NCBI RefSeq assembly: GCF_001613265.1
Contig: NZ_BDCA01000019.1
Location: forward strand, 94,147-158,146
DNA: 64,000 nucleotides
DNA from: Nocardia vermiculata NBRC 100427
GTDB lineage: Bacteria > Actinomycetota > Actinomycetes > Mycobacteriales > Mycobacteriaceae
Direction of reading: 5' to 3'
Shown: positions 1-8,320 of the stretch, in pieces
Position numbering within the stretch: position 1 is the stretch's first letter
How the letters are laid out: the number at the start of each line of letters is the position of its first letter
Notes under the pieces: generated by a model
What the model was told of the DNA's origin: nothing
Seen by the model: the letters and a program-made list of their open reading frames with translations, nothing else
The model's database searches: none
Made by a program: the position numbers and the translations under genes

Positions 1-1
1 G

Positions 2-808
2 GGGGACGGCACGCTGTTGGAGAGCGTGCTGATGCGCTACTCCGATCGCAACACGTTGTGTATTTCCAGCCAGGCCGGCTGCGGTATGGCCTGCCCGTTC
101 TGCGCGACGGGGCAGGGCGGTCTGAACCGGAACCTGTCCACCGCGGAAATCGTCGACCAGGTGCGCGCGGCTGCCGCGGCCCTGCGCGACGGTGAGGTGG
201 CCGGGGGAGCCGGCCGCCTGTCGAACATCGTGTTCATGGGTATGGGTGAGCCGCTGGCCAACTACAAGCGGGTGGTGGCGGCTGTCCGGCGGATCACCTC
301 GCCGGCTCCCGACGGCCTGGGCATCTCACAACGCAATGTGGTGGTGTCGACCGTCGGTCTGGCCCCGGCGATCCGCAAGCTGGCCGACGAGGGTTTGTCG
401 GTGACGCTGGCGGTTTCGCTGCACACCCCCGACGACGAGCTGCGTGACACGTTGGTGCCGGTGAACAATCGCTGGTCGGTGGCCGAAGTGCTCGATGCGG
501 CACGGTATTACGCGGACACCACCGGCCGCCGGGTATCGATCGAGTACGCGTTGATCCGCGATATCAACGATCAGCCGTGGCGGGCGGACATGCTGGGCTC
601 GAAGCTGCACAAGGCGCTGGGTTCCCGGGTGCACGTGAATCTGATCCCGCTCAATCCCACCCCGGGCTCCCAGTGGGACGCCTCGCCGAAACCGGTGGAG
701 CGAGAGTTCGTCCGCCGGGTGGAGGCGCAGGGCGTGCCGTGCACGGTCCGCGATACCCGCGGGCAGGAGATCGCCGCGGCCTGCGGGCAATTGGCTGCCG
801 AGGCATAA
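2..808 (+). CDS. rlmN: RlmN, dual-specificity 23S rRNA/tRNA adenine C2-methyltransferase (5' end missing)
   Basis: Radical-SAM enzyme that methylates C2 of A2503 in 23S rRNA and A37 in some tRNAs. The frame is already open at base 2, so the start lies outside the window; 268 residues are visible where the family usually has about 360. The CxxxCxxC cluster motif is present (Cys codons at 80, 92 and 101), followed by FMGMGEPLANY, the SAM-binding GxGEP-type segment. The C-terminus holds RDTRGQEIAAACGQL, whose Cys is the conserved residue that resolves the methylated intermediate. It converges with the DyP peroxidase gene, with an imperfect hairpin between them. The nearest internal start-like codon (TTG at 17) would cut into the conserved domain and is not the real start. 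Confidence 0.96.
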   Translation, partial: GDGTLLESVLMRYSDRNTLCISSQAGCGMACPFCATGQGGLNRNLSTAEIVDQVRAAAAALRDGEVAGGAGRLSNIVFMGMGEPLANYKRVVAAVRRITSPAPDGLGISQRNVVVSTVGLAPAIRKLADEGLSVTLAVSLHTPDDELRDTLVPVNNRWSVAEVLDAARYYADTTGRRVSIEYALIRDINDQPWRADMLGSKLHKALGSRVHVNLIPLNPTPGSQWDASPKPVEREFVRRVEAQGVPCTVRDTRGQEIAAACGQLAAEA

Positions 809-810
809 AC

Positions 811-842
811 GCCGGCGGCACGGCTCGTCGCCGTGATCCGGC
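811..842. terminator. Imperfect hairpin between convergent rlmN and efeB
   Basis: GCCGG (811-815) can pair with CCGGC (838-842) and, inside it, CACGGC (819-824) with GCCGTG (830-835) around a 5-nt loop. It begins 2 bases after the rlmN stop and ends before the efeB stop, so it could end transcription from both sides. There is no T-run, which is common in GC-rich actinobacteria. Confidence 0.4.
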
Positions 843-849
843 GCGCCGC

Positions 850-2088
850 TCAGCTCAGCAGCGTCCGTGCATACCAGTCCTGCTCGTCGCGGACGCCGGG
901 CAGCGCGAAGAAGTATCCACCGCCGAACGGCTGGACGTAATCGGTGAGCGGTTCGTCGATCAGCCGGGTCTGGATCGCCTCGAACTGGCGGCTCACATCC
1001 TGCTGGTAGCAGCTGAAGATATGACCGGCTGCCATATTGCCGTTGCGTTCGACGCCGAGGTCGTAGTTGTAGGAGCGGCGCACCAGTTGCTGTCGTGCGG
1101 TGTCCGGGGTGCGCGGATTGGCCAGCCGGATATGGGAATCGAGCGGAACGACCGAGCCTTCGGGGTCGGCCGCGTAGTCGGGGGTGTCGAATTCCTGATT
1201 GCCGTCGAGCGGTGCGCCGGAGTCACGGCGACGGCCGAACATGTTCTCCTGCTCGTTGATCGACACCCGGTCCCAGAATTCCACCAGCATCCGGATCAGC
1301 CGCACCACCTGATAGGTGCCACCTCGGGTCCATGCCGGTTCGTCCGCGCCCGCGGGGATCCAGATCAGTGATTCGGCCTCGGCGCCGGTCGGGTTGGCGG
1401 TGCCGTCCTTGAAGCCGAGCAGATTGCGGGCGGTCCCGGAGGGACGCGGCGGGGAGTTGTAGCCGTCGATCTTCCAGCGCAGCTGCAGCGCGCCGCGGGT
1501 GTGCCGGGTGAGGTCGCGCAGCGCGTGGTGGACGGTGTCGGGATGATGGGCGCACAGCTGAATCAGCAGGTCGCCGTGCATCCACGCCGGGTCCGGGGTG
1601 TCGTTCGGGAAGGTTCGCATGGGCTGGAGGCGTGCGGGTGCGGCGGCGCGCAGCCCGAAGCGGTCGTCGAACAGACCGGCGCCGACCGCGGTCGTGACGG
1701 TGAGTCCGTCGGCGATCACCTCGGGGCCGAGAACGGCGCTGTCGGCCGGAGGTTCGCCGAGTCCGAGGTCGTCCGGGGTGCCACCGGCGGTGAGGAATCT
1801 GGCGCGTTCGGTGAGGGCGCGCATCGCCTCGGCGAGCTCGTCCCGGCTCCGGGCGGTGACATCGAAGGCCGCGAAGCAGGCGGCATTCTGCTTGGCGTCC
1901 GGCCCGGGAGTGAGAATGCCCGACTGGTGCACACCGTGGAACGGATAGCGGGCCGAGGCGACGGGCCGGCCCGCTACTGCCGCCTCGGCATCCTGGTGGG
2001 CGCCTTCGGCGAGGAGACCGGCGGTCAGCGCGGTTCCCGCGGCACCGGCGGCGGCACCGGAGAAGAAGCTGCGACGGCTGACGTTCAT
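850..2088 (-). CDS. efeB: EfeB-type DyP heme peroxidase/deferrochelatase, Tat-exported
   Basis: 412-residue dye-decolorizing peroxidase of the EfeB class, the extracytoplasmic partner of the EfeUO iron importer. In E. coli this protein has been proposed to act on ferrous iron or heme iron. A twin-arginine signal is visible (SRRSFF at residues 4-9, then an Ala/Gly-rich hydrophobic stretch). The DyP signature GFKDGTANP contains the distal Asp (D228), and SHIRLANPRT contains the likely proximal heme His (H319). Length is normal for the family. It starts 25 bp after the EfeUO-fusion stop on the same strand, so the two are probably one transcript under the IdeR-type box at 4285. Start ATG at 2088 directly precedes the Tat motif. 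Confidence 0.93.
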   Translation of the reverse strand: MNVSRRSFFSGAAAGAAGTALTAGLLAEGAHQDAEAAVAGRPVASARYPFHGVHQSGILTPGPDAKQNAACFAAFDVTARSRDELAEAMRALTERARFLTAGGTPDDLGLGEPPADSAVLGPEVIADGLTVTTAVGAGLFDDRFGLRAAAPARLQPMRTFPNDTPDPAWMHGDLLIQLCAHHPDTVHHALRDLTRHTRGALQLRWKIDGYNSPPRPSGTARNLLGFKDGTANPTGAEAESLIWIPAGADEPAWTRGGTYQVVRLIRMLVEFWDRVSINEQENMFGRRRDSGAPLDGNQEFDTPDYAADPEGSVVPLDSHIRLANPRTPDTARQQLVRRSYNYDLGVERNGNMAAGHIFSCYQQDVSRQFEAIQTRLIDEPLTDYVQPFGGGYFFALPGVRDEQDWYARTLLS

Positions 2089-2113
2089 CGTGGAGCCTTT
2101 ACTGGTTCGGCGA

Positions 2114-4279
2114 TCAGTGGGAGATCGGGACTTCGAGCAGCCGTGGCACCCGGGCGAGCTCTTCGAGCGCGGCTCCCAGACGTGCGTTCACGGCTTGGTG
2201 CAGGGCTGGTGGCGTGGCCTCGGGGGCCCGCCAGTGACCGTGGTCCCGGGTGGCGAGCAGTGCTGCCTGGAGCTCGTCCAGACGGGTTCGCAGGCCGGCA
2301 CGCAGGTCCGGAGCCCGCTCGTCGAGCAACGGCCCGAGTTCGGCGAGGACGGTGCGGGTGACGTCGATATCGGCGAGCGTCATCGGGTAGGCAGCACCGC
2401 CGCCGTGATCGTCGATACCCGAAATATGGTCGCGTTGGGCATCTTCGAGAATTTCGTGGGCGCGCAACGGCAGATTCACCGGATCACCGGCGAGGTCCTC
2501 GCTACCCAGATTCTCGCGGAGATGCCCGATATCGGCACCGAGGCGGTCGAGGACCGGCAGCAGTTGCTCGGGTCGCTGCCCGTGCCACAGGCCGTATTCG
2601 AGGCGGTGCAGGCCGGTGAAGTCCGGATCGGCGACACCTCCGGGCAGGCCGTCCGGGAGACCCGACACCGCGGTGCCGGCCGCACCGAAACTGTTGTAGG
2701 AGGCACCGACTCGTTCCCACATCTGCTGTGCGGTGAGCCAATCCACCCGGGCTGCGGCGATGTCCCCGCGCCGCAGATCTGCGCCGATGGCGTCGAGCGT
2801 GGCGGCCAGCCGGGTCAGGGTGCCGGCGGCATAGGCCTGGTAGGCGTCGTTCGGGCCACGCAGATCGTCCGCGGTGACGCGGTGGACCGGTGGCGGGGCA
2901 TCACCCACCCGGCCGCTCACCGCTACCGCCGCCGACGAGGTCACCGGCTTGCCCGACATCAGGCATTGCATGGTGTAGTTGCCGTCACTGAGGGTTGCGG
3001 TGAGGTCGGCGGTGGTGCCCGGGCCGATCGTCTCGATCTCGCCGACCACCGCGCCGCCGGAATTCACCAGGTTGATCTCACCGGCCACGGAGGTCTTGTT
3101 CTGTACCTGGAAGGTGCGGGTGCCGGCGGTGGCGGACGTCCATTCCGCCGCACACGAGGTGTCGGAGACGGTCACGGCCTGGATGGAATCGGAGCCGGGG
3201 GAGGGGAGCAGTGCGATCGCGGCACCGGCCGCGAGGGCAGGTACGAGCACCAGCACGGCACCCACCAGCGCCGGGCGCGGCCCCACGATGCGCTCCCACC
3301 GGTCTGCGGATGCGGACCCGGCCGGCGCAGGTTGCGCGGAGGTACGGGGAGATTCGTCGGGCGTCGCCGGTGGGCCGGCCGGTTCGGCAGCCGCTGCCGG
3401 TTGTGCAGGCCCCGGTTTCGGCGGCTGCGCGGATGCCGCCGAGGACGTGGTCGTGGCGGTGCGTCCGGCACGGACGAACAGCGGGATCACCACGGCCAGA
3501 TAGGCCACCCAGGCCACGACCTGCAGTACGGTCATCCGCGGCGTGAGCTCGGTGACGCCGGTGATGATCGAGACCCACCACGAGTTCGGGTCGATATGTG
3601 CCGACAGGTCGAAGGCGACCCAGTGCCGGCCGGGCAGGATTCCGGCATCCTGCAGGTCGCCGAGACCGTAGGCCAGCACGCCCGCGGCGATGACGATCAG
3701 CGCCAGTGCGGTGCGATTGAAGAACACACCGAGGTTGAGTTTCACCGATTGCCGATACAGCAACCAGCACAGGACGACGGCGGCGGCGAATCCGAGTGCG
3801 GCACCGATCAGCGGTGCGAGGGTGGTGCCGGATGCCTTGACGGCGGTCCAGACGAACAGCGTCGATTCCAGTCCCTCGCGGCCCACGGCGAGGAAGGCGG
3901 TGACTGCCAGTGCGCCCGCGCCGATCGCGGTGGCCCGGGCGACCTCGCCGCGCAACTGGCCCGAGAGGGATGCGGCGGTACGCCGCATCCAGAACACCAT
4001 CGCGGTCACCAGGCCGACCGCGGTCACACTCAATACGCCGCCGACGATCTCCTGACCGGAATTCGACAGCACATTCGTGGAGTAGGTGAGGACAGCGGCG
4101 AAGGCCGCGGCGACCGATACGGCGCCGAGCACACCGAGCCATACCGGAGTGGTGGCAACCGGGCGTTCGGGCGTCGAGGTCTTGCGTACCGCGGCCAGCA
4201 GGATCGTGACGACGAGTCCGGCTTCCAGGCCCTCTCGCAGGCAGATCAGCAGGTTGGGTACAGCCTCGGCCCAGTTCAC
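2114..4279 (-). CDS. efeU: EfeU-EfeO fusion: FTR1 iron permease joined to cupredoxin/M75 (imelysin-like) domain
   Basis: 721-residue single polypeptide combining what are usually two proteins. The N-terminal part (about 1-290) is an FTR1/EfeU permease with the two REGLE motifs at residues 15-19 and 134-138. It is followed by a Pro/Ala-rich linker, one further hydrophobic helix, an EfeO-type cupredoxin domain and an M75 domain with the HxxE motif (HRLE, H558). Together these would capture iron outside and move it across the membrane, with EfeB encoded next. I chose GTG at 4279 because translation then begins MNWAEAVPNLLICLREG, as expected for FTR1 proteins. It also lies 6 nt after a -10-like TACCTT inside the iron box. 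Upstream starts at 4297 (ATG) and 4336 (GTG) would lie in or before the operator. Confidence 0.9.
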   Translation of the reverse strand: MNWAEAVPNLLICLREGLEAGLVVTILLAAVRKTSTPERPVATTPVWLGVLGAVSVAAAFAAVLTYSTNVLSNSGQEIVGGVLSVTAVGLVTAMVFWMRRTAASLSGQLRGEVARATAIGAGALAVTAFLAVGREGLESTLFVWTAVKASGTTLAPLIGAALGFAAAVVLCWLLYRQSVKLNLGVFFNRTALALIVIAAGVLAYGLGDLQDAGILPGRHWVAFDLSAHIDPNSWWVSIITGVTELTPRMTVLQVVAWVAYLAVVIPLFVRAGRTATTTSSAASAQPPKPGPAQPAAAAEPAGPPATPDESPRTSAQPAPAGSASADRWERIVGPRPALVGAVLVLVPALAAGAAIALLPSPGSDSIQAVTVSDTSCAAEWTSATAGTRTFQVQNKTSVAGEINLVNSGGAVVGEIETIGPGTTADLTATLSDGNYTMQCLMSGKPVTSSAAVAVSGRVGDAPPPVHRVTADDLRGPNDAYQAYAAGTLTRLAATLDAIGADLRRGDIAAARVDWLTAQQMWERVGASYNSFGAAGTAVSGLPDGLPGGVADPDFTGLHRLEYGLWHGQRPEQLLPVLDRLGADIGHLRENLGSEDLAGDPVNLPLRAHEILEDAQRDHISGIDDHGGGAAYPMTLADIDVTRTVLAELGPLLDERAPDLRAGLRTRLDELQAALLATRDHGHWRAPEATPPALHQAVNARLGAALEELARVPRLLEVPISH

Positions 4280-4284
4280 CGTCC

Positions 4285-4303
4285 AAAGGTAAGGCATACC
4301 TTC
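4285..4303 (-). promoter_or_regulatory. IdeR/DtxR-type iron box overlapping the efeUO -10 element
   Basis: The 19-bp segment contains the perfect inverted repeat AAGGTA-N5-TACCTT (4286-4291 and 4297-4302) and closely matches the known IdeR consensus TTAGGTTAGSCTAACCTAA. On the minus strand TACCTT (4291-4286) also fits a TANNNT -10 hexamer, with 6 nt to the GTG at 4279. A repressor bound here would block promoter access, so the efeUO-efeB unit is expected to be iron-repressed and independent of the upstream hopanoid operon. Confidence 0.75.
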
Positions 4304-4369
4304 AACGCCGGTCCATCCTTGTGGCGTGATTATCACCGCAGGTGAGGAGGTATGCGCGCTTTGTCTGGA

Positions 4370-5485
4370 TTATTCTTGGTGCTCCTCGACCAGGGTGAGC
4401 GCTTCCTCGATCAGCGCCTCGACGATCATCGATTCCGGGACGGTGCGCACCACCTCGCCGCGTACGAAGATCTGGCCCTTGTGATTGCCCGCGGACACAC
4501 CGATATCGGCCTCGCGGGACTCGCCGGGACCGTTGACGATGCATCCCATCACCGCGACCCGCAACGGGGCGGGGAAATCGCGGAACGCCTCCTCCACTCT
4601 CTTGGTCAGATCGAAGACGTCGACCTGGCAGCGACCGCAGGTGGGGCAGGACACGATATCGAGGGTGCGTGGCCGCAGACCGAGTCCGGCCAGAATGTGG
4701 TGACCGACCTTGACCTCCTCGGCCGGTGGCCCCGACAGCGACACCCGGATCGTGTCGCCGATCCCCTCCGACAGGAGGATGCCGAACGCGCTCGCCGACT
4801 TCGCGGTGCCCTGCAGCGGTGGGCCGGCCTCGGTGACGCCCAGATGCAGCGGATAGTCGCAGCGCTGCGCGAGCAGGCGGTAGGCCTGGATCATCACCAG
4901 GGGGTCGTTGTGCTTCACCGAGATCTTCAGATCCCGGAAACCGTGTTCCTCGAACAATCCGGCTTCCCAGAGCGCGGATTCCACCAGCGCCGGCGCGGTG
5001 GCACGGCCGCCGTAGCGGTCCAGGACGCGCTGATCGAGTGAGCCCGCGTTGACCCCGATGCGGATCGGTACGCCCGCGGCACCGGCCGCGGTGGCGATCT
5101 CGCGCACCTTGTCGTCGAACTTGCGGATATTGCCCGGGTTCACCCGGACGCCCGCACATCCGGCGTCGATGGCGGCGAAGACGTAGCGCGGATTGAAGTG
5201 GATATCGGCGATCACCGGGATGGCCGAACGCCGGGCGATCGTCGGCAGTACGTCGCAGTCGTCCTGGGACGGCACCGCGATGCGCACGATGTCGCAGCCC
5301 GCGGCGGTCAATTCCGCGATCTGCCGCAGCGTCGCCTCGACGTCGGCGGTCACGGTGGTGGTCATCGACTGGACGGAGATGGGTGCTCCGCCACCCACCG
5401 GCACCGATCCGACATCGATGCGCCGGCTGTGCCGGCGCGGACGCAGCGCCGGCGCGGCGGGCTCGGACAAGAAGACGGCGGTCAT
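4370..5485 (-). CDS. ispG: IspG (HMB-PP synthase), second copy in the hopanoid operon
   Basis: 371-residue 4Fe-4S enzyme converting MEcPP to HMB-PP in the MEP isoprenoid pathway. The cluster ligands are visible as SCPTCGRC (C280, C283) and MGCIVNGPGE (C315), with the TIM-barrel part in front. ATG at 5485 overlaps the dxs stop by 4 bp (ATGA), which fixes the start and suggests translational coupling. A longer open frame upstream only reads antisense-like low-complexity sequence inside dxs. It is the last gene of the hopanoid operon; a housekeeping paralogue lies at 25761-26915 and is clearly divergent in sequence. This copy probably boosts precursor supply for hopanoids. Confidence 0.95.
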   Translation of the reverse strand: MTAVFLSEPAAPALRPRRHSRRIDVGSVPVGGGAPISVQSMTTTVTADVEATLRQIAELTAAGCDIVRIAVPSQDDCDVLPTIARRSAIPVIADIHFNPRYVFAAIDAGCAGVRVNPGNIRKFDDKVREIATAAGAAGVPIRIGVNAGSLDQRVLDRYGGRATAPALVESALWEAGLFEEHGFRDLKISVKHNDPLVMIQAYRLLAQRCDYPLHLGVTEAGPPLQGTAKSASAFGILLSEGIGDTIRVSLSGPPAEEVKVGHHILAGLGLRPRTLDIVSCPTCGRCQVDVFDLTKRVEEAFRDFPAPLRVAVMGCIVNGPGESREADIGVSAGNHKGQIFVRGEVVRTVPESMIVEALIEEALTLVEEHQE

Positions 5486-7275
5486 CGGATCCTCTCGGTT
5501 GCGGGCAGCCATTCCAGGCAGGCCGCGGCGATGCCCTCGCCGGTGAGTCCGCAGTCGGCGAGTATCCGGTCGCGGGGGGCGTGGGCGATGAATTCGGTCG
5601 GCAGTCCGAGTGCGCGTACCTGCGTGGCCGCGCCGTCGCTTGCGACCGTCCGAGTGAGGTGCGCGCCGATACCGTTGCCGGCGATACCGTCCTCCACGCA
5701 GACGGTGAGCCGGTGGCGCGCGGCGATGGAGACCAGGCCCGGATTGATCGGCCACACCCAGCGTGGATCCACCACGGTGGCTCCGAACCCGTTGTCGGAC
5801 AGTATCCGCGCCGCCTGCAGACACGGCGTGGCCATCGGCCCGACGGCTACCAGCAGCACGTCGAGCGGGCTGTGCGGGCCACGGTGCAGGATGTCCATGC
5901 CGTCCATCCGCGCGATGTTCGGAACATCCTCTCCCACAGAGGCTTTCGGATACCGCATGGCCGTCGGGCCCGGGGTGGCAACGGCTTCCCGTAACAGTTC
6001 ACGCACCCGGTTCGGGTCCCGCGGACAGGCGATACGCATGCCCGGAACACAGGTGAGCAGGGCCAGATCCCACATGCCGTGGTGACTGGGACCATCGGGT
6101 CCGGTGACCCCGGCCCGGTCCAATACCAGTGTCACCGGCAGTTCGTGCAGCGCGACATCGAGCAGTACCTGATCGATGGCCCGGTTGAGGAAGGTCGAGT
6201 ACACCGCAACCACCGGGTGCATGCCCGCGGCCGCCAGCCCGGCCGCGGAGGCGAGTAGGTGTTGTTCGGCGATACCCGAGTCGAAGACCCGATCGGGTGC
6301 TCGTCGGGAGAACTCTCCGAGCCCGGTGGGTAACCGCATCGCCGCGGTCAGCGCGACCACCTCGGGTTGGTCGTCGGCGATAGCGGCCAGTTCGGTTTCC
6401 ACCAGATCGGTCCAGCTGACGGTGGGCGGCTTTCGTGGCGCCCCGGTCTCCGGATCGATGACACCGCAGGAGTGCATGCGGTCGGCTTCGTCGGCCTCCG
6501 CGGGAGCGAATCCCCGTCCCTTGCAGGTGATCGCGTGCACCACGACCGGGCGACCCGCTGCGGCGGCAGTGTGCAGGGCGGTGCACAGCGCCCCGATGTC
6601 GTGCCCGTCGACCGGTCCGACATAGTCGAAACCCATGGCGTCGAACAGATTCCCGGCACCGGGCGCGCCTTCGCGCAGCGCGCGCAGGTGGTCGGCCAGG
6701 GCGCCGGCGGTCGGATCGTAGGATCGGCCGTTGTCGTTGAGCACCACCACGACCGGCCGCCGGGCGGCGCCGATGTTGTTCATCCCTTCCCAAGCCACTC
6801 CGCCGGTGAGCGCACCGTCACCGATCACCGCGACCACTCGGCGGTCGTGCTCACCGCGTAGTTCGAAGCCCTTGGCGATGCCGTCCGCCCAGGCCAGACT
6901 CACCGAGGCATGGGAATTCTCCACCCAGTCGTGCGCGGATTCGGCGCGGCTGGGATAGCCGGCCATACCGCCCGCGCGGCGCAGACTGTCGAAGGAATCC
7001 GCTCGCCCGGTGAGCAATTTGTGCGTGTAACTCTGATGCCCGGTGTCGAAGACCAGGGCATCGGTGGGGGAGCGGAACACCCGATGCAAGGCGATGGTCA
7101 GTTCCACCGTCCCCAGGCAGGCTCCCAGATGCCCGCCGACACCGGTCACCGTCTCGACGAGGCGTTCACGTATTCGCCGCGCCAATTCGGGCAGTTCTGC
7201 CTCGGCCAGGGTGGCCAGGGCGTCGGGACCGGTGAGGCGGGTGAGCGGGTCGGACCCGCGCGTCGACAGTGTCAT
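5482..7275 (-). CDS. dxs: 1-deoxy-D-xylulose-5-phosphate synthase in the hopanoid operon
   Basis: 597-residue thiamine-diphosphate enzyme condensing pyruvate and glyceraldehyde-3-phosphate, the entry step of the MEP pathway. Visible signatures are the ThDP-binding GDGALTGG with the following Asn (VVVLNDNGRSY), the N-terminal GHQSYTHK, and the transketolase-like pyrimidine domain (GIAEQHLLASAAGLAAAG). ATG at 7275 is preferred because AAGGTGAG lies about 10 nt upstream; GTG at 7290 would leave no room for a ribosome-binding site. It follows hpnH by about 40 bp and overlaps ispG by 4 bp. Somewhat shorter than housekeeping Dxs proteins (about 630), so it may be a specialised copy. Confidence 0.95.
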   Translation of the reverse strand: MTLSTRGSDPLTRLTGPDALATLAEAELPELARRIRERLVETVTGVGGHLGACLGTVELTIALHRVFRSPTDALVFDTGHQSYTHKLLTGRADSFDSLRRAGGMAGYPSRAESAHDWVENSHASVSLAWADGIAKGFELRGEHDRRVVAVIGDGALTGGVAWEGMNNIGAARRPVVVVLNDNGRSYDPTAGALADHLRALREGAPGAGNLFDAMGFDYVGPVDGHDIGALCTALHTAAAAGRPVVVHAITCKGRGFAPAEADEADRMHSCGVIDPETGAPRKPPTVSWTDLVETELAAIADDQPEVVALTAAMRLPTGLGEFSRRAPDRVFDSGIAEQHLLASAAGLAAAGMHPVVAVYSTFLNRAIDQVLLDVALHELPVTLVLDRAGVTGPDGPSHHGMWDLALLTCVPGMRIACPRDPNRVRELLREAVATPGPTAMRYPKASVGEDVPNIARMDGMDILHRGPHSPLDVLLVAVGPMATPCLQAARILSDNGFGATVVDPRWVWPINPGLVSIAARHRLTVCVEDGIAGNGIGAHLTRTVASDGAATQVRALGLPTEFIAHAPRDRILADCGLTGEGIAAACLEWLPATERIR

Positions 7276-7318
7276 GGGTGGGGTACTCACCTTCCGGGGC
7301 GGGAACCTGGGATGTCGG

Positions 7319-8320
7319 TCAGTCGACTGCGGCTCGGATCGTTTCCTTCAACGAGCCCAGCGTCGCGACCACCGCGGTGGGCTCGTATCCGCAGTGCGCC
7401 ATGCAGTTCGAGCAGCGTTCGTCGTTGCCGCGCCCGAAGGCACCCCAGTCGGTGTCGTCGATCAGCTCCCGGTAGCTGGCGGCGTAGCCGTCGTCGAGCA
7501 GGTAGCACGGGCGCTGCCAGCCCTTGAGCGAATACGACGGGATGGCCCACGCGGTGCAGCCGAAGTCGACCTTGCCCTCGAGGAAATCCAGGTACAGCGG
7601 GGAATGGTTGAGTCGCCACTTCTTGCGGCGTCCGTCGGCGAACGCCTTCGTGAACAGTTCGTGGGTTTGTTTCACCCCGAGCCAGTGCTCCTGATCGGGC
7701 GCCTTCTCGTACGCGTAGCCGGGGGCGATCTGCATATGGTCGATCTCGAGTTCGTCGTTGAGATAGTCCAGTACGTCGATCACGTCCTGCGGCGAATCCA
7801 CATCGAAGAAGGTGGTATTCGTCATCACCCGGAATCCGGCGGCCTTGGCCTGGCGGATCGCGTCCACCGCCTGATCGAACACGCCGTCCTTGCAGACCGA
7901 GGCGTCGTGTCGTTCGCGCAGCCCGTCCAGATGCACCATCCACGCGAAGTTGCGGTGCGGGGTGAACTTGTGCATATGTTTGGGCAGCAGCACGGCGTTG
8001 GTGCACAGGAAGACGATCTTGTTGCGGTCCAGCAACTGCTGTACGATCTCGTCGATCTGCGGATGCATCAACGGTTCACCGCCGGCGATCGACACCATCG
8101 GCGCGCCGCACTCCTCGATCGCGCCGACCGCCTGCTCGACGGGCATGCGCTGTTTGAGCAGCGTATGGGGATGCTGGATCTTGCCGCAGCCCGCGCACGC
8201 GAGGTTGCACGCGAACAGTGGCTCCAATTCCACGAGAATGGGGTACTTCTCGCGGCGAAGGACCTTCTGTTTCGCCAGATAGGCTCCCAGACGCACGGAT
8301 TGACGGAATGGCATGGCCAT
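7319..8320 (-). CDS. hpnH: Adenosyl-hopene transferase HpnH (radical SAM)
   Basis: 333-residue radical-SAM enzyme that adds the 5'-deoxyadenosyl group to diploptene, the first step of C35 hopanoid side-chain synthesis. The cluster motif is CNLACAGC (C38, C42, C45) and the N-terminus MAMPFRQSVRLGAYLAKQK is family-like. The C-terminal region holds a further Cys-containing stretch (RCSNCMAHCGYEP) typical of SPASM-like HpnH proteins. ATG at 8320 directly abuts the stop of the HpnG/IspH fusion gene, leaving no intergenic base. Its product, adenosylhopane, would be the substrate of the HpnG-like domain encoded by that preceding gene. Confidence 0.95.
   Translation of the reverse strand: MAMPFRQSVRLGAYLAKQKVLRREKYPILVELEPLFACNLACAGCGKIQHPHTLLKQRMPVEQAVGAIEECGAPMVSIAGGEPLMHPQIDEIVQQLLDRNKIVFLCTNAVLLPKHMHKFTPHRNFAWMVHLDGLRERHDASVCKDGVFDQAVDAIRQAKAAGFRVMTNTTFFDVDSPQDVIDVLDYLNDELEIDHMQIAPGYAYEKAPDQEHWLGVKQTHELFTKAFADGRRKKWRLNHSPLYLDFLEGKVDFGCTAWAIPSYSLKGWQRPCYLLDDGYAASYRELIDDTDWGAFGRGNDERCSNCMAHCGYEPTAVVATLGSLKETIRAAVD

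Noticed and set aside
2090..4345. Long plus-strand open frame opposite the EfeUO fusion gene
   Set aside because: Its product is low-complexity, Gly/Arg/His-rich and without recognisable domains; it mirrors the high third-position GC of the real gene on the other strand.
4370..5824. Longer IspG form starting at 5824
   Set aside because: The extra N-terminus reads through dxs in another frame and is Arg-rich without conservation; ATG 5485 overlaps the dxs stop and fits family length.
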